64,000 nucleotides of DNA. Source: Centrapalus pauciflorus. Its lineage: Eukaryota > Streptophyta > Magnoliopsida > Asterales > Asteraceae. Positions within the stretch are counted from its first letter, which is position 1. Each line of letters begins with the position of its first letter. Below are positions 32,929-46,068 of the stretch, piece after piece. Position numbers and translations under genes: made by a program. The stretch spans positions 1 through 64,000 of the forward strand of contig JAANYP010009622.1 in assembly GCA_020465985.1 (NCBI GenBank), written 5' to 3'. The notes beneath the pieces are model-generated. The model ran no database searches, had not been told where the DNA came from, and saw nothing but the letters and a program-made list of their open reading frames with translations.

Positions 32929-34269
32929 GAGATAACTACAGGTCCGAACAACAAATGGTTCGTCGATAGTGGTTGCTCCAGGCACATGACAGGGGAAAGA
33001 AGTCTACTCACAGACTTCAAGGGAGGGAATCGGGGATTTGTATCATTCACTGGCAATAAAGGAGGGAATATCACTGGTACTGGAGTGGTCACTAATGGGA
33101 CTATCAAATTGGATCAAGTTTATCACGTTGATAAACTGGTTCACAATCTCATTAGTGTATCTCAAATCTGTGATAAGAAGAACTCAGTACTGTTCACTGA
33201 TACTGAGGCGTTAGTGCTGAAACCAGGTTTCAAAGTACCTGAAGAGTGGATACTGATGAGGGCTCCAAGGAAGAATGACATGTACATGCTCGACATGAAC
33301 AAGCCGGAATCTTCAATGGGACCAATTTATTTGCTATCTAAAGCTTCAGAGACTGAGTCGGTTTTATGGCACAGACGCATGGCACACTTGCACCTAAGGA
33401 AAATGAATTACATCACTAAAAATGGACTGGTGCAAGGTGTTCCCATGAAGAGTTTTCAGTTTGAGGACAAGTGTCTACCGTGCAAGAAAGGAAAACAACA
33501 CAAGAAGGCACACAAGTCCAAGACTCAGAACTCGATCGCTGCCACATTCGATTTGTTGCATTTGGACCTCTTCGGACCAATCAACAAAAGGAGTATAGGT
33601 CGTAGTTGGTACTGTTTGGTTATTACTGACGATTACTCATGTTTTTCTTGGGTTTTCTTTTTAGGTACAAAGGACGAGACGACTGCCAAGCTCATCGGGT
33701 TCTTAGACCAAGTGGAAAAATTCTTACAGAACGAGGGTTAAAAGAATTAGAAGTGATAACGGTACAGAGTTTAAAATCACAGTTATTGGTGTATATTGCC
33801 TATCAAAGGGCATAGTACATCAATTTGGTGCACCTTATGGGCCACAATAAAATGGGGTGGCCGAACGGAAAAACATGACATTGATTGAGGCAGCAAGGAC
33901 CATGCTTTCGGATTCAAAGCTTCCTACCATGTTTTGGGGGGAGGCAGTAAATACCGCATACCATGTTTTAAACCGGTCCTTACTATCAAATCATTGAACA
34001 AAACCTGTTATGAAGTTTTGAATAAACGGCCACCAAATTTAACTGGCTTCGAACCTTTTGGGGTACCATGTACGTTAATGAAAACAAAACATCAACCCAA
34101 GTTTGGTGAAAAGGCTGACGAAGGATACTTCTTAGGTTATGTGCCAAACTCACCAAATAAAAGGGTCTTTAATAAATCAAATGGTACAGTAGAGATTTTG
34201 TATAACATTGAAGTCACAAGTTATACACATGAACCCCAAATAGGTCCAGAATGGATATTTGATTTATGA
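32923..34269 (+). pseudogene. pol: SireA-3 pol, protease and integrase half
   Basis: The protease motif FVDSGCSRHMTG and GAG-pre-integrase are intact to 33720, where an extra A shifts the frame. The integrase segment 33742-33933 then carries stops and base losses, including TAA for Gln in the NGVAE block. The frame is open again 33934-34269, where an extra T shifts it once more. Confidence 0.88.
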
Positions 34270-36284
34270 CAAATTGTTTGAGTCATTTAACATTCCTTTG
34301 GATGGAAATGCAGGTACAATCGAACAGGACTTGTCGTCATTAAACTTGAATGACGAGGGTCAATGTTTTCCGAGGACCACCGTTCTATCAACATCCGAGC
34401 CTACATCAACTGAAGATAGATCTCCAGAACTAAATGATTCTGAAGTGGCTACAGAAGAAAATCAGACAACAAATTCTAACTCTGAAGACAGTGTCCATGA
34501 GGAAGAAAATGTGGAGTCTGAAGTCGTACCCCCTTTAGGAGAGATAGGATCAAATTTGGAAGACAATCTTAGGGTTGACGAGATAGAGACGTCTAGGATT
34601 AATAAAAATCATCCTATTGAGAGTATCATAGGAAATCCTAGTGCTGGTGTGAGGACTAGGAGTAGTTTGAATAACAACACAGTGTTGTTGTCGATGATAA
34701 ATGACTCCGAGGCCTTTCATACTTTCCTCTACTCATGTTTCATCTCGCAAGTAGAGCCGAAAAATGTGCAAATGGCACTAAAAGACAACTCTTGGGTTGA
34801 AGCGATGCAGGAAGAACTGTCACAGTTTAGGAAACTAGAAGTGTGGGAGTTAGTTCCATTACCTCGAGGAGAAATAGCAATAGGAACCAAATAGGTTTTT
34901 AAGTGCAAAAGAGATGATCGGGGTATAGTCACTCGCAACAAAGCAAGACTGGCGGTAAAGGGGTTCAACCAAGAGGAAGGAATCGATTACAATGAAGTGT
35001 TCGCACCAGTAGCAAGGTTGGAGGCAATTCGTTTGTTTCTGGCTTTAGCTTCCTTCAAGGGTTTTAAAGTCTATCAGCTAGATGTTATGAGTGCTTTCCT
35101 CTATGGGAAAGTGAAGGAACTGGTTTATGTGGAACAGCCGCCCGGGTTTATAGATTCGAAATATCCAGACAGAGTATATCGGTTAGATAAGGCTTTGTAT
35201 GGATTACATCAAGCACCGAGGCGTGGTACGAAACTCTATCCAACCATCATTTAGACAACGAGTTTGAAAGAGGGAGAATAGATAGTACGCTGTTCGTGAA
35301 GCAAAAAGGGGAACATTTCATCTTGGTACAAGTGTACGTCGATGATATCATCTTTGGATCATCAGACGAGCAGATGTGCAAAGATTTTGAGAAGGTGATG
35401 AAGTCAAAGTTTGAGATGAGTGCAATGGGTGAGTTAAACTTTTTTCTGGGTTTGCAAGTCGAACAGAGGAAGGAATGAATGTTTATTCATCAGACGAAGT
35501 ATGTCTACGACATATTAGAGCGCTTCGGGATGGAAGGAACAAAGCTGACAGCTCATTTCAGCACGCCGATTCAAGTGAATCACAATCTCGGACACAGAAA
35601 GTGATACCGATGTGGATCCGACGTTATATCGGGCCATGATTAGGTCACTCATGTATTTAACTGCTTCAAGACCTGATATAATGTTTGCTCTATGTATTTG
35701 TGCTAGGTTTCAAGCTAATCCAAAGGAGATGCACATGAAAGCTGTGAAGTGGATTCTACGATACCTCAAGTCGAAACCGAAGCTGGGTCTTTGGTATCAC
35801 GCGGAGGGAGATCTGGAATTGGAGGCATTCACGGATTCAGACTACAGAGGATGCAGCTTGACTCGCAAGTCAACAACTGGAGGGTGTCAGTTCCTAGGAG
35901 GAGACTCGTTTCCTGGCAATGCAAGAAACAGACTTCGGTAGCCGTGTCAACGTGCGAGGCCGAATATGTTGCTGCTGGTAGTTGTTGTTCACAGGTTCTG
36001 TGGATCCAACAACAATTGCAGGATTATGGTTTGACTTATACTCATACTCCTATTAGGATAGATAACCAGTCAACATTTGCAATAACATATAATCCAGTTA
36101 AACATAATAAAACCAAGCACATAGACATAAGACACCACTTTACACGTGATTGTGCTTAAAAGAATTTAATTAAGCTGGTAAAAGTGGCAACAGATGATAA
36201 TAATGCTGATTTATTTACCAAAGCTTTTGATAAGTCACGGTTTGAATATTTAATCCAACTAAACGGAATGCGAAATCCAGAGTA
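34259..36284 (+). pseudogene. pol: SireA-3 pol, RT and RNase H half
   Basis: Pieces in changing frames: 34259-34894 (ends at TAG for Trp), 34997-35254, 35296-35478 (with YVDD near 35335), 35612-35941 and 35749-36159. Stops and single-base shifts separate them. The end near 36284 matches the end of SireA-2 pol. The conserved RT aspartates remain but the gene cannot be read through. Confidence 0.88.
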
Positions 36285-36852
36285 AGTTGACCTTATTGGA
36301 GTTTTATTTCGTTTTATAGCATTAGTATTTCTTTCTTTTTATAGTAAGTTTAGTAGCTTAGAATAGTTTCTTTTTATAGTAAGTTAGTAGGTTACTTTAT
36401 TTTCTTATTCTTATCTATGAAAACCAAAAGAAAAAAGAGAGAAAACCATAAAAATTTCAAAAAAAGAGAATATCAGAAAATGAGTTAAGTCTTAGATACA
36501 TAGGTTCAAAGTGACGAAAATTAGCACAGTTAATACAAGCTCTAAGTGGTTAGCTTTCACACATAATGCACCTGAAATTCTAAGTGTTATACATTATCCA
36601 GTTTGATATGTTGGTAGGCATAATACATATAGGGAGTCTCAAGGCTAATAAAATATTCAAGAAAAAGTCAGCCGTGTCACTAACTTAGATGTATGACCAA
36701 TTGGTCTTAATTTTTATGTTAGAGACATACAGACATTGATTCTAAATGAGGTATGCAAACTTTCTGGGGATGTATAGTAACATCAGATACATCTTAAAAA
36801 AATGGAAAGAATAGAAAAATCATACTGAGTTAAGAGTCAAAACAAGTAACTC

Positions 36853-37016
36853 TGTTGTACGTAGGTACAGACCTGTTGCCTCTGCTTTGACTCGAGTTAC
36901 CAAGATAAGTCGCTTTGTTGTACGTCGGTACAGACCTGTCACCGCTGTCTTGCTAGCTTTAAAAATAAACCTTATGACAAACTAAGACACTTTGTTGTAT
37001 GTAAATACAGACCTGT
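36853..37016 (+). repeat. Three spaced palindromic units in SireA-3 spacer
   Basis: Units start at 36853, 36916 and 36993, with the same order and spacing class as in SireA-2. Unit pattern: TGTTGTACGTNGGTACAGACCTGT; the third is TGTATGTAAATACAG in the core. Confidence 0.8.
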
Positions 37017-37769
37017 GTCCGACGTTTGCCTTTTAAAGAAAGTTTGCAATACCAATAAGTTAAAATCATTGTGTGTATGCCTTGATCATAAAAGTATGTC
37101 TAAGTATGAGTCACGTAAGGTAATTTCTTGATAAATAAAAATGCCAAGGGATATTCCGAAGTGTAACATGTTTAAAGGGAAAATAATACCAACAATCGGC
37201 TAGAAATGTAAGTCACGCCAAACAATCAATGGAATCAAAAAATTCCTAAGTGTGAAAGTTTGAATACTGAAAGTGCGTATTTGACACCGCTATCTGATTG
37301 AACCTTTCTTTGACTATACTCGTCAAAAACATTTTATTAAATGTTAAGTGTAGGTTGTAAATTTCTAATTTAAGATGGATTAGTCTAAGTTTAAATTTTT
37401 GTTAAAAATTTTAATTTTACCTTATTAATTCATTTTATTTTTTTTATTTTCTCTTCATTTTTATTTTTTTTAAATTTTAAATTTTAAATTTTATTTAGGA
37501 AAAAGGTCAAAATTACTGAGGGTGCATTCTTAGTTGAATAAAATAAAACACTGCGTGAAAATCTTGTGCTTAGGGTAAATGATTTTGCATAGTTTGTTCC
37601 GTTACACGAAAAAGTTGGAAAAGTTGAATTTAATTCAAAGGTTTTCAAATTTTCAAAAATTTCAAGTTAAATTCGAGTTTAAGCCAAAATCGAATGTATA
37701 TTCGAATTTGGCAGTGACTTCGAGTTTGGCAGTAAATTCGAAATAAGTAACAAACTCGAAGGTGGTTAG

Positions 37770-37779
37770 TATAAATAGG
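37770..37779 (+). promoter_or_regulatory. Putative internal TATA box (SireA-3)
   Basis: TATAAATAGG, a good plant TATA box, about 165 bp before a 5' splice site and 525 bp before the env-like ATG. No ATG occurs between it and the 5' splice site. Confidence 0.5.
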
Positions 37780-37936
37780 CCAACAGTGACATTCATTATT
37801 CACCTACCTTCGACTTTAGTGCTTCGAGTTTATCAAGAGGGATTTCGAATTTAGTGCTTCGACTTTGCCGACTTCGAGTTTTTCACTATTTGTCGAGTTT
37901 TTGTCCGTTTGTGTTCGAGAATCCTAACAAATCTAG

Positions 37937-38294
37937 GTATAATCAACTTCATTGTACAAGATTTAGGATGTCTTAGACTCAATTTGAGGAAAAATCTACC
38001 GATTTTGAGGTTTTAGTGGTGTGAACTTTGTATTTCAAAATAACAAAGTTTGAACCGGTGAAACATAAAATTAGTGACAAATATCTTTGATTAGAACCTA
38101 TTAGGACTAATGGATGTAATTTTCTAAGTCTAAAATGGTTAAAATCTTTTGTTCTTAAAAATACCGACATATTCGAGTTTGTTCATAGGTGTTGGATTTT
38201 GAACTTACATAAGCTCAAAATAAAACAAATTTGAATTTAAACAAATTTATTTTGATTATTGATCATTCTAATATATTATACACTTATTGTGCAA
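37937..38294 (+). promoter_or_regulatory. Putative intron before env-like gene (SireA-3), 3' site mutated
   Basis: The 5' site is CTAG|GTATAA as in SireA-2. CTAAT is at 38268-38272. The expected terminal CAG reads CAA at 38292-38294, so this copy should not splice here. The change fits a C-to-T decay pattern on the other strand. Confidence 0.42.
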
Positions 38295-38296
38295 AT

Positions 38297-39854
38297 ATGG
38301 CAGAGAGAGTGTTTGTTCAAAAGCACAATATGGCCATTTCTCCGGACCGTGAGCTACCTGAAGCTCAGGCATTCCGCCAGATGGTGGATTTTTTGGCCGC
38401 TTCGAGGGTTTCTTTGCCCTTTCTCATAATGTTCAGATAGTGCTGCCATACGTTCGTGAATTTTGGGACCATTTGCAGGTCGATTGTACAGTTACTCCGA
38501 CTGTATTAAAAACCAGGATAGTGGGACAGGCCCTTGTGTTCTCAACTGATGTGTTACGCAGAGTGTTGCAATTGGGTTCTTCAGAGCAAGAAGCTGGGCC
38601 GATAGACTTTCCATTAACAGTTAGGCAAGCTGCGTTCATAAGAATGGGTTATAGCCTGGATGTGGCTAAGTCATCTTATATGAAGAGCGGTTTAATCGGG
38701 CAGTGGAGATATCTTGCACACGTCTTCATGGTGTGCTTTGCTCCGAAGAAAGCAGGATTTGATTATATTGTGTCGAAGACTCAGTCGGGAATGATTGCGT
38801 TAGTCTACAATCAAAGGTTCAGCTATTCGGAAATGTTCTTTGAGGAGTTTGTTCAGCAGATAACAACTCCAGCAAGAGAAAGATTTTTGTTGTACCCGCG
38901 GTTTGTGATGATGTTGATCCGACATTTCCTGCCGAATCTGCCGCAATTACGTGAGATTCAAAGTGTTGCTGTAATTGACAAGAGAATCTTTGCAGATTGC
39001 CAAGCACACAGAGGTGCTTTGGCTAGACCAGTGGAGGCACCACTTTTTGGTGCAGTGGTTAATCCGGATTTTCAAGCCCCTGAAGGTGCCAACTGGGCCG
39101 GGGAAGTTCAAATTCCGCAGCAACCGCAACAACAACAGCAACAGCAACAGCCGAGGCCTCAACAACAACAAAATAGGAGGCAAAGACCATCAGTCAGACA
39201 GACTCAATCCACTAGGCCTTCATCGAGCAGTGTGCAAGAGCCAGAAGAAGCTGGTCCTTCAAGTGTAGCCCACGTAACTGATCCGCGGGTGGAGACATTG
39301 GAAGAAATATGGGCACAAGGGATTTGAACTTCCCCGGGGAAGAAATATGGGCACAACGTCTGAGCTCGTTGGGAGTATTTTGGAACCTCCAACTGGGGAA
39401 GAAGATATTTTTAGACAGATAGAGGAATATATGCCTGAGGAAGCAGGTCAAGATGTGACAACTTCTGAATCTGAATCAGAAGAAGTTGAAGAGATAGAGA
39501 TTGAGGCACCAACCACAGCGACAGAAGATCCGTCTATTCGCACAGGCACATATGGATCAAGGGTAGTGGTGATTGATGAAGAAGCAAGAAAGAGAAGAGC
39601 ATCCAGGGATTCAGATGCAGATGACTCGAATTTCGAGGCTAAAGATACTACTCCTTTGGTTCCTAGGCATAGGGCCAAAAGGCATCGTTTTATGTAGGGA
39701 GCTTCATCGGCCTCTACTTCTGAGCCAGAAATTCCAACCGCTCAGCCATCACCTCAAACATCCATTCCTCTACCACCATTACCTGTTCAAACATCCATTC
39801 CATCACCAATCATTCCGACACCCATCCAATCCATTCCATCCACCTCATCCAATT
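38297..39854 (+). pseudogene. SireA-3 env-like gene, N-terminal and middle part
   Basis: ATG at 38297. The N-terminal domain starts as in SireA-2; an extra base near 38412 shifts the frame, then 38440-39327 is open. It includes YVREFWDHL, SGLIGQWRYL, a long Gln run (about residues 228-250 of the open part) and Ser-rich segments. A stop at 39327 lies beside a direct repeat of GAAGAAATATGGGCACAA. The acidic part continues at 39347-39697, ending at TAG for Gln. After a Pro/Ser/Ile-rich tail the gene is cut by Gypsy-E. Confidence 0.82.
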
Positions 39855-39855
39855 C

Positions 39856-41982
39856 TTGGGGCACGTGATATCTGGTGCTGGGATTGCTGTTGATCCTGCA
39901 AAGATCGAGGCTATCCAGAACTGGGAATCACCCCGCAACGCCTCAGAAATTCGTAGCTTTCTGGGATTGGCTGGTTATTACCGCCGATTCATCAAAGACT
40001 TCTCCAAAATCGCCGTTCCGCTTACAAAGCTTACTCGCAAGAACACAACCTTCTTTTGGAAAGAAGAACAGCAAGCAGCCTTTGATAAATTGAAGAATCT
40101 ACTAAGTGAAGCACCAATATTAGTCCTGCCTGAAGGGAACGAAAACTTTGTTGTTTATACAGATGCATCAGGCATTGGTTTAGGAGCAATGTTAATGCAA
40201 AGAGGAAATGTCATAGCATATGCTTCTAGACAACTCAAACCACATGAGAAGGATTACTCTACTCATGATCTAGAGCTAACTGCGTGACTTTCGCTCTCAA
40301 ATTATGAAGGCATTACTTGTATGGAACCAAATGTCAGCTCTACACCGATCACAAAAGTTTGAAGTACATATTCAGTCAGAAGGACTTGAATATGAGACAA
40401 AGAAGGTCAATGGAGCTGATCAAAGACTACGATTGTGAAATTCTCTACCATCCCGGGAAAGCCAACGTAGTCGCTGATGCTCTCAGTAGAAAAGCGTACT
40501 GCAAGGCATACTGTTATGCCTTGACTTCTACAATTTTGACATCAACTATCATAGACGATGTAAGAGCTGCTCAACTGCAGGCTCTAAAAGATGAGAATGT
40601 AAAGGACGAGAACATCAGAATTCAATTGCCATTAATGCAAGACGATGGAACTGGACTAAAGGGTGTGTACGGCAGAGTTTGGGTTCCTAAGTTCGGGAAC
40701 ATGCGAGAAGTAATTCTTGAAGAAGCTCACCAATCTAAGTTCTCAATTCACCCTGGAAGCACAAAGATGTACAACGACCTGAAAGCCGATTTCTAGTGGC
40801 CAGGGTTGAAAAGAGATGTTGGACAATTTGTGGAAAAATGTAGAACTTGCTGATTGGTCAAAGCAGAACATCAACAGCCCTACGGTAGTATGCAACCTCT
40901 ACCTATCCCAGAATGGAAGTGGGACCATATTACTATGGACTTCATAACAAAGCTGCCCAAGACACGTCGTCAACATGATGCCATTTGGGTCATTGTTGAT
41001 CGATTGACAAAATCTGCTCACTTTATTCCAATCCGAGAAACTTACTCACTGGACCGTCTTGCCCAGATCTACGTTAACGAAATTGTCATTAGGCATGGTG
41101 TGCCTAAATCTATTGTCTCTGACCGAGATAGTAGATTTACTTCCAACTTCTGGGCTGCTTCACAAAACGGTCTTGGTACTCGTATCACAATGAGTACTGC
41201 TTACAGACCTCAATCTGATGGGCAGAGTGAAAGGACGATCTTAACTCTGGAAGACATGCTCAGAGCCTGTGTCATGGATTCGGGTGGTAACTGGGACAAT
41301 CACCTCCCATTGGTTGAATTCTCTTACAACAATAGTTACCATTCGACAATCAAAATGGCACCATTCGAGTTCCTGTACGGAAGAAAGTGTAGGACTCCAA
41401 CTTGTTGGAGGGAAACAGGAGAAACTCCAATAGCTGGTCCTGCCTTGTTGCAAGAAACCAACAAAAAGATACAACTCATTCGGCAGTATATGAAAACGGC
41501 ACAAGATCGACAAAAGAACTATCACGATCGCCGGCACAAAGCAATAGAGTTTCAAAAAGATGATTGGGTCTACTTGAAGGTTTCTCCGATGAAAGGTTTT
41601 ACAAGATTCGTTAAGCGAGGAACGTTATCGCCTCGGTTCATAGGACCCTTCAAAATATTAGAAAGAGTTGGGAACCAGTCCTATCATTTGGACTTGCCGG
41701 AGTAATTATCAGGTGTTCACCCGGTATTTCACGTTGGATATTTAAGAAAGAGTCTGGTTCCCGAAAGGGAACCATGGACTGATCATTCGGAAGTTAAGAT
41801 TGACGAACGACTAAGGTTTGTTGATGAGCCGGAGTGTATTCTAGAAACAAAAGTCAAGAAACTTCGGAACAAGGAAATCAGGATGGTGCTGGTCAAGTGG
41901 AAGCAACATCGGGGAGCTAATCATACCTGGGAGTCGGAAGAAGACATGAAGACTAAGTACCCAAGTCTGTTTAGCGCAGCAT
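39856..41982 (+). pseudogene. pol: Gypsy-E pol 3' half: RT end, RNase H, integrase, chromodomain
   Basis: It begins inside RT at FLGHVISGAGI. RNase H follows with VYTDASGIGLGAML and YTDHKSLKYI; a frameshift near 40286 splits it. The integrase has the zinc-binding His/Cys segment, then MDFITKLPK, VSDRDSRFTS and YRPQSDGQSERT (the D, D and E). In-frame stops lie at 40794, 40851 and 41703. After the last stop the frame continues into a chromodomain-like segment (KVKKLRNKEIRMVLVKWK) that ends near 41982. The chromodomain and TGTAAC LTR start point to a chromovirus, probably Tekay-like. Confidence 0.9.
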
Positions 41983-42021
41983 GACTTCGCGGACGAAGTA
42001 TAGGCGTGGTGGAGCCCATGC

Positions 42022-44026
42022 TGTAACATCCCAAATTTTAATTAAGTTGTAATTTACGATTTTAAGGACTTAATGGTTGTATTTATGAAATAATATGTCA
42101 ATTTAAGTTACTTTGATCATAATATCAGTCAAATAAGAAATATGAAGTTGAGGGGTATAATGTGCAAATAGGTTAAAATACAAATAAAAGGATGGAAAAA
42201 CCCTTCATTTCAACATTCACACTCTCTCACTACTCTCTCTCTCTCTAAACTGATTTCTCTCTCTACCCTCTCTCTCTCGGCTTCAATCCAAAAACACACA
42301 AGAATCAACAATTTCAAGTGCAAAAAGTTGGATTCAAGTGGCAATTTAAGAACTATAAGCATTGCAACAAACGATTCGAGGTAAAAATCATTCAATCTTT
42401 CGAATTTATGAAGTTTTGGTTCGGTCTTTATGAAAACCGATTTCTAATATTTAAGATGAAAATGTTTATGCATGTTAGAGATGATTGTTGTAATGTTAAA
42501 ATCGAGCATGTATGTTGTAGTATATCAAATTTCAGAATCAGATTCAAAGTATAAGTATGATTTTGAAATAAGTGTGTGTTTTTAGTGTGTGTGTTCATCG
42601 AGACTTTTAGAAAAATGGGCATAAATGGGACGATTTGGTATGTTAGTGTTATAATATAAGTTAAAAGCGTACATTTAAGTTCATATTTAGAACTTTAGTT
42701 ACTGAAACATGTAAAAACGGTCCAAATATAATTTCTGGAAAAATATTGGAAATTTACCAAGTATGAACTCGGTCCGGATCCATCCGAATTCAGATCCGTA
42801 CCCAGTTCGGACCAGTAGCAGTTCGGACCAACTGTGAATCCGGACCAACACCAATTTCGGACCAACAGTGATTTCGGTCCCTGTCCCAATTCGGACCATA
42901 CTCAATTCGGACCTTGCCAATTTCGGACCACCCATTTCGGATCACCTCAATTTCGGATCAAAGACCCAATTCGGATCAACACTAATTTCGGACCAAAGCC
43001 AACCCGGACCATACACTCATTTCGGACCAACCCATTTCGGACCTGCCCCAACTTCGGACCATCCGGATTTCGGACCATTCGAATTCGGATGTGGTCCGAA
43101 TTCAACTGGAATTTCATTTAAATTATAGAAATTAAGTTTTAAACAATTACTGACACAAAATCACTATTACACTTACTTTACAGATCATTGTGGTGTTATC
43201 AAAACACACATTGATTCAGAGACAAGTCACACTATACCAATCACTGTGAGTAACAGATTGTCATTCTAACATTTATTGTTTTTGCATTCATGTTTATATA
43301 TTCAATGGCATGTTCACATTGTTCGTATACATCATTTGGCACTCATAAATGATTTGTTGTTATGATGCACACTCGTACTTGACATGTAACACACATGTAG
43401 CCAGCGTTCATTTGAAAGTGCATCTATTTACATCATGCTTGCACTGCATGATCATTACTTCACAATCTGATGCGACCTGGACTGGGGCTGACAGCAGGCC
43501 ACTGTCGGGGACTGATCATCCCACTCGTTATCCTAGTCAGGTTCAGCACATCCCTGATCAGCATTTGAACTGCCAACCCCATGCTAGCACTGCATGGTTT
43601 TCACATACATTGAGGCTTACACTGCCTGTTTTCACATACATGGGGCTTACACTGCCCATGGTTAAGCATTGCTTGTAAAGAAATATTTGTTGTTTGCATA
43701 ATCTGTTATCTCACTAAGCAATTAGCTTACAGTTGACTCAGCATGTTTTTAGGCAAAGGCAAAAGTGTAGCAGGACCTTCTACTTAAGCATATCAATTCA
43801 AAAATCCCGGAGACTTTAGAAGCTATTGGTACACAGATGTAATAGCTTTGGGGTTGGGATTTGACTTATTTGGACTCAATCACTGTAGACATGTACTTTC
43901 ATTGCTTTAGTGTGGAACTGCTTAAATCTGTTTTAAGTATTCAATCTTAATTATCATGTAATTCATTGGGTTATTTGTTGATCCTGGTGATTTCTAATTA
44001 TACTATCAAAGCAAGAGGGCGTCACA
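42022..44026 (+). repeat. LTR of Gypsy-E (2005 bp)
   Basis: Starts TGTAACATCCC after the chromodomain and ends GGGCGTCACA before the PBS. A CT-rich run is at 42223-42283, and a dispersed TTCGGACCA array is at 42767-43105. The 24 terminal bases are repeated at 46069-46092. Confidence 0.88.
42767..43105 (+). repeat. TTCGGACCA array in the Gypsy-E LTR
   Basis: About 18 units of TTCGGACCA, with variants TTCGGATCA and CCGGACCA, at irregular intervals averaging under 20 bp. Frames of 78-95 codons across it on both strands reflect repeat periodicity rather than coding. Confidence 0.85.
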
Positions 44027-44031
44027 GGTTT

Positions 44032-44043
44032 TGGTATCAGAAC
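44032..44043 (+). other. Primer binding site of Gypsy-E
   Basis: TGGTATCAGAAC, five bases after the LTR, close to the initiator-Met tRNA type with a mismatch in the last bases. Confidence 0.7.
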
Positions 44044-44233
44044 ATTAGTTTGAGGTTTCAAGTGTCCGCGAGGACTTGGACTCAAACTTAGGTTATGATA
44101 TTAGAATGAACTCCTAGGAAATGATCCGAACTATGATAGGATTGACATGCAGACGGGGACAAATAAAGGGTAATTGTAAACACTTAGGACTTACAACCAA
44201 ATGTTCTAAATATAAACTGTTATATTTCAGAAC

Positions 44234-46068
44234 ATGTCAGGAGACGATATGACTCCTCAGCAAATGTTCAAGATGATGCAAGCTCTTATGGAACAGAACA
44301 ATGAGCTACAATCCAAACGAATGGCTGAGCAGGCTCAGTCATTTGCCGACCAGTTAAGGGACAGAGATGAGGCCGAAGCCAAGAGAGAGGCTGACAAAAG
44401 AAAGAATAAAGAGCAACAACAAGATGATCAAGAGGAAACACAAGACATTGGGTCTTCTAACAGATCAAGGGGTTATAGGTTTAAGGATTTCAAAAAGTAA
44501 CGGAGTGGTAACTTTTGATGGAACTAGAGATGCTGTGACTGCACTGGAATGGATCACCACCACAGAACGAACTTTCAGAATCAGCGACTGTGCTGACAAG
44601 GATATGGTCCGCTTTGCAACCGCTATGTTTGCAAGGGATGCAGTGATGTGGTGGGATGCTATGACACATGTGTTGACGATGGAGGTAGTGTCACACATGT
44701 CCTGGAACGAGTTCAAGGAAGTATTCTCCCAGCAATACTGTCTTACTAATGAGAAGCGCCGTCTAGAGGCAAAATTTTTGAACCTGACTCAAGGAACAAA
44801 AACGGTTACACAATATGCCGTTGAGTTCACCCGACTAAGCCTATTCGCACCGCATCAAGTTGACACAGAGGAAAGGAAGATAGCCCGGTTTGAGGCCGGT
44901 CTAGACTATGAGATACGTCGCACCATGAGTGGGGTTCGGTATACAACATTTGCTGGTTTGCTAGAGGCTGCTCGGAATGTTGAGCAGATCGTCTTATTAT
45001 CTGGATACGTCATAGGGTCAGCCGCCGCAACACCGACTCAACCGTCGCCGCCAAAAAGGCAGCGGGAGTCTGGATCATCCCGATTCTCTCCCCAATTCAA
45101 TCAACAATCTTCATCACCAAAGAAGGGAAGGGCCTTTTCGGCCAGTTCAGAAATGAGAGACTGCAGACGATGTAGAAAGGCGCACTCTGGGGAATGCAAG
45201 ACTCAAGATATGTACTGCTTCTGCTGTGGGCAGAAAGGCCATCACTGGGAGCATTGTCCGCGAAAAGATGATGCATGCTACAACTGCCACCAACTTGGCC
45301 ACTTTGCAAGGGATTGCCCGAAACCCCCACGAGATCAAAGTGTTCAACAATCAACAACAAGATCTTCTGCAGCTTCCACTGCTCGTAGGGATCAATCTCA
45401 AAGGGCTCCGACAAGGGCATTCCAAATCACAGCTGAAGAAGCAAAGGATGACCCGGAGGTGGTCACTGGTACGTTCTATGTTAACTCAATTCCTGCACGT
45501 ATATTGTTTGATTCCGAAGCCAACCGTTCGTTTGTCTCCACATCATTTGCTCGTAAATTCAATATGTCTACTTCAAAACTGCAATTTGTACTTGACATAG
45601 AGACTGCTAGCAACATGTTAGTTAAGGCAGACAAGGTATATAGGAATTGCACATTACTGGTAGAAGATGTAGTATTCAACATAGACTTAATTCCCATGGA
45701 GTTTGGGGAGTTTGATGTTATAGTAGGCATGGACTGGTTGGTTCACAATGAGGCCCAAATCGTTTGCAAGAAAAGAATGATCAAGATTACCACTCCCGAG
45801 GGTCGAGATATTTGCATTTATGGTGATAGACACAAAGGCGATTTATGCCTCATTTCAATTGCAAAAGCCCGAAAGTATGTTGCCAAGGGTTGTCCTGCAT
45901 ATTTAGCCTACGCTGTCCATGCTAAGGCTGAAATTCAATCTCCTTCCACCGTTCCCGTTGTTTTCGAATTTCTAGATGTCTTTCCAGAAGATATCTCGGG
46001 ATTGCCACCTGATCGTCAAGTGGAATTCCGCATTGATCTAATTCCTGGAGCTGCTCCAATAGCAAAGG
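44234..46068 (+). pseudogene. gag: Gypsy-E gag and protease
   Basis: ATG at 44234. An N-terminal Gln/Glu-rich segment is followed by a frameshift near 44495, after which one frame stays open to the end. Gag core: FDGTRDAVTALEWITTTERTF and WNEFKEVFSQQY. Three zinc knuckles follow, including CFCCGQKGHHWEHC and CYNCHQLGHFARDC. In the protease the active site reads LFDSEANRSF, so the Gly of DSG is Glu. FDVIVGMDWL is present. It stops being gypsy in the linker before RT (PGAAPIAKA). Confidence 0.9.

Larger units (their letters stand above)
36285..38296 (+). other. Pol-env spacer of SireA-3
   Basis: About 2 kb, collinear with the SireA-2 spacer. It holds the three palindromic units (36853, 36916, 36993), an AT-rich segment near 37370-37500, TTCGA units (37660-37920), and the putative promoter and splice sites listed separately. 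No conserved frame is seen. Confidence 0.8.

Noticed and set aside
39856..41982. Gypsy-E pol as an expressed gene fused to the SireA-3 env-like gene
   Set aside because: The join is in decayed sequence, with stops on both sides; the short open frame across it is chance.
42834..43128. Two overlapping 86-95 codon frames in the Gypsy-E LTR
   Set aside because: They come from the TTCGGACCA repeat read in two frames; there is no domain and the region is LTR.
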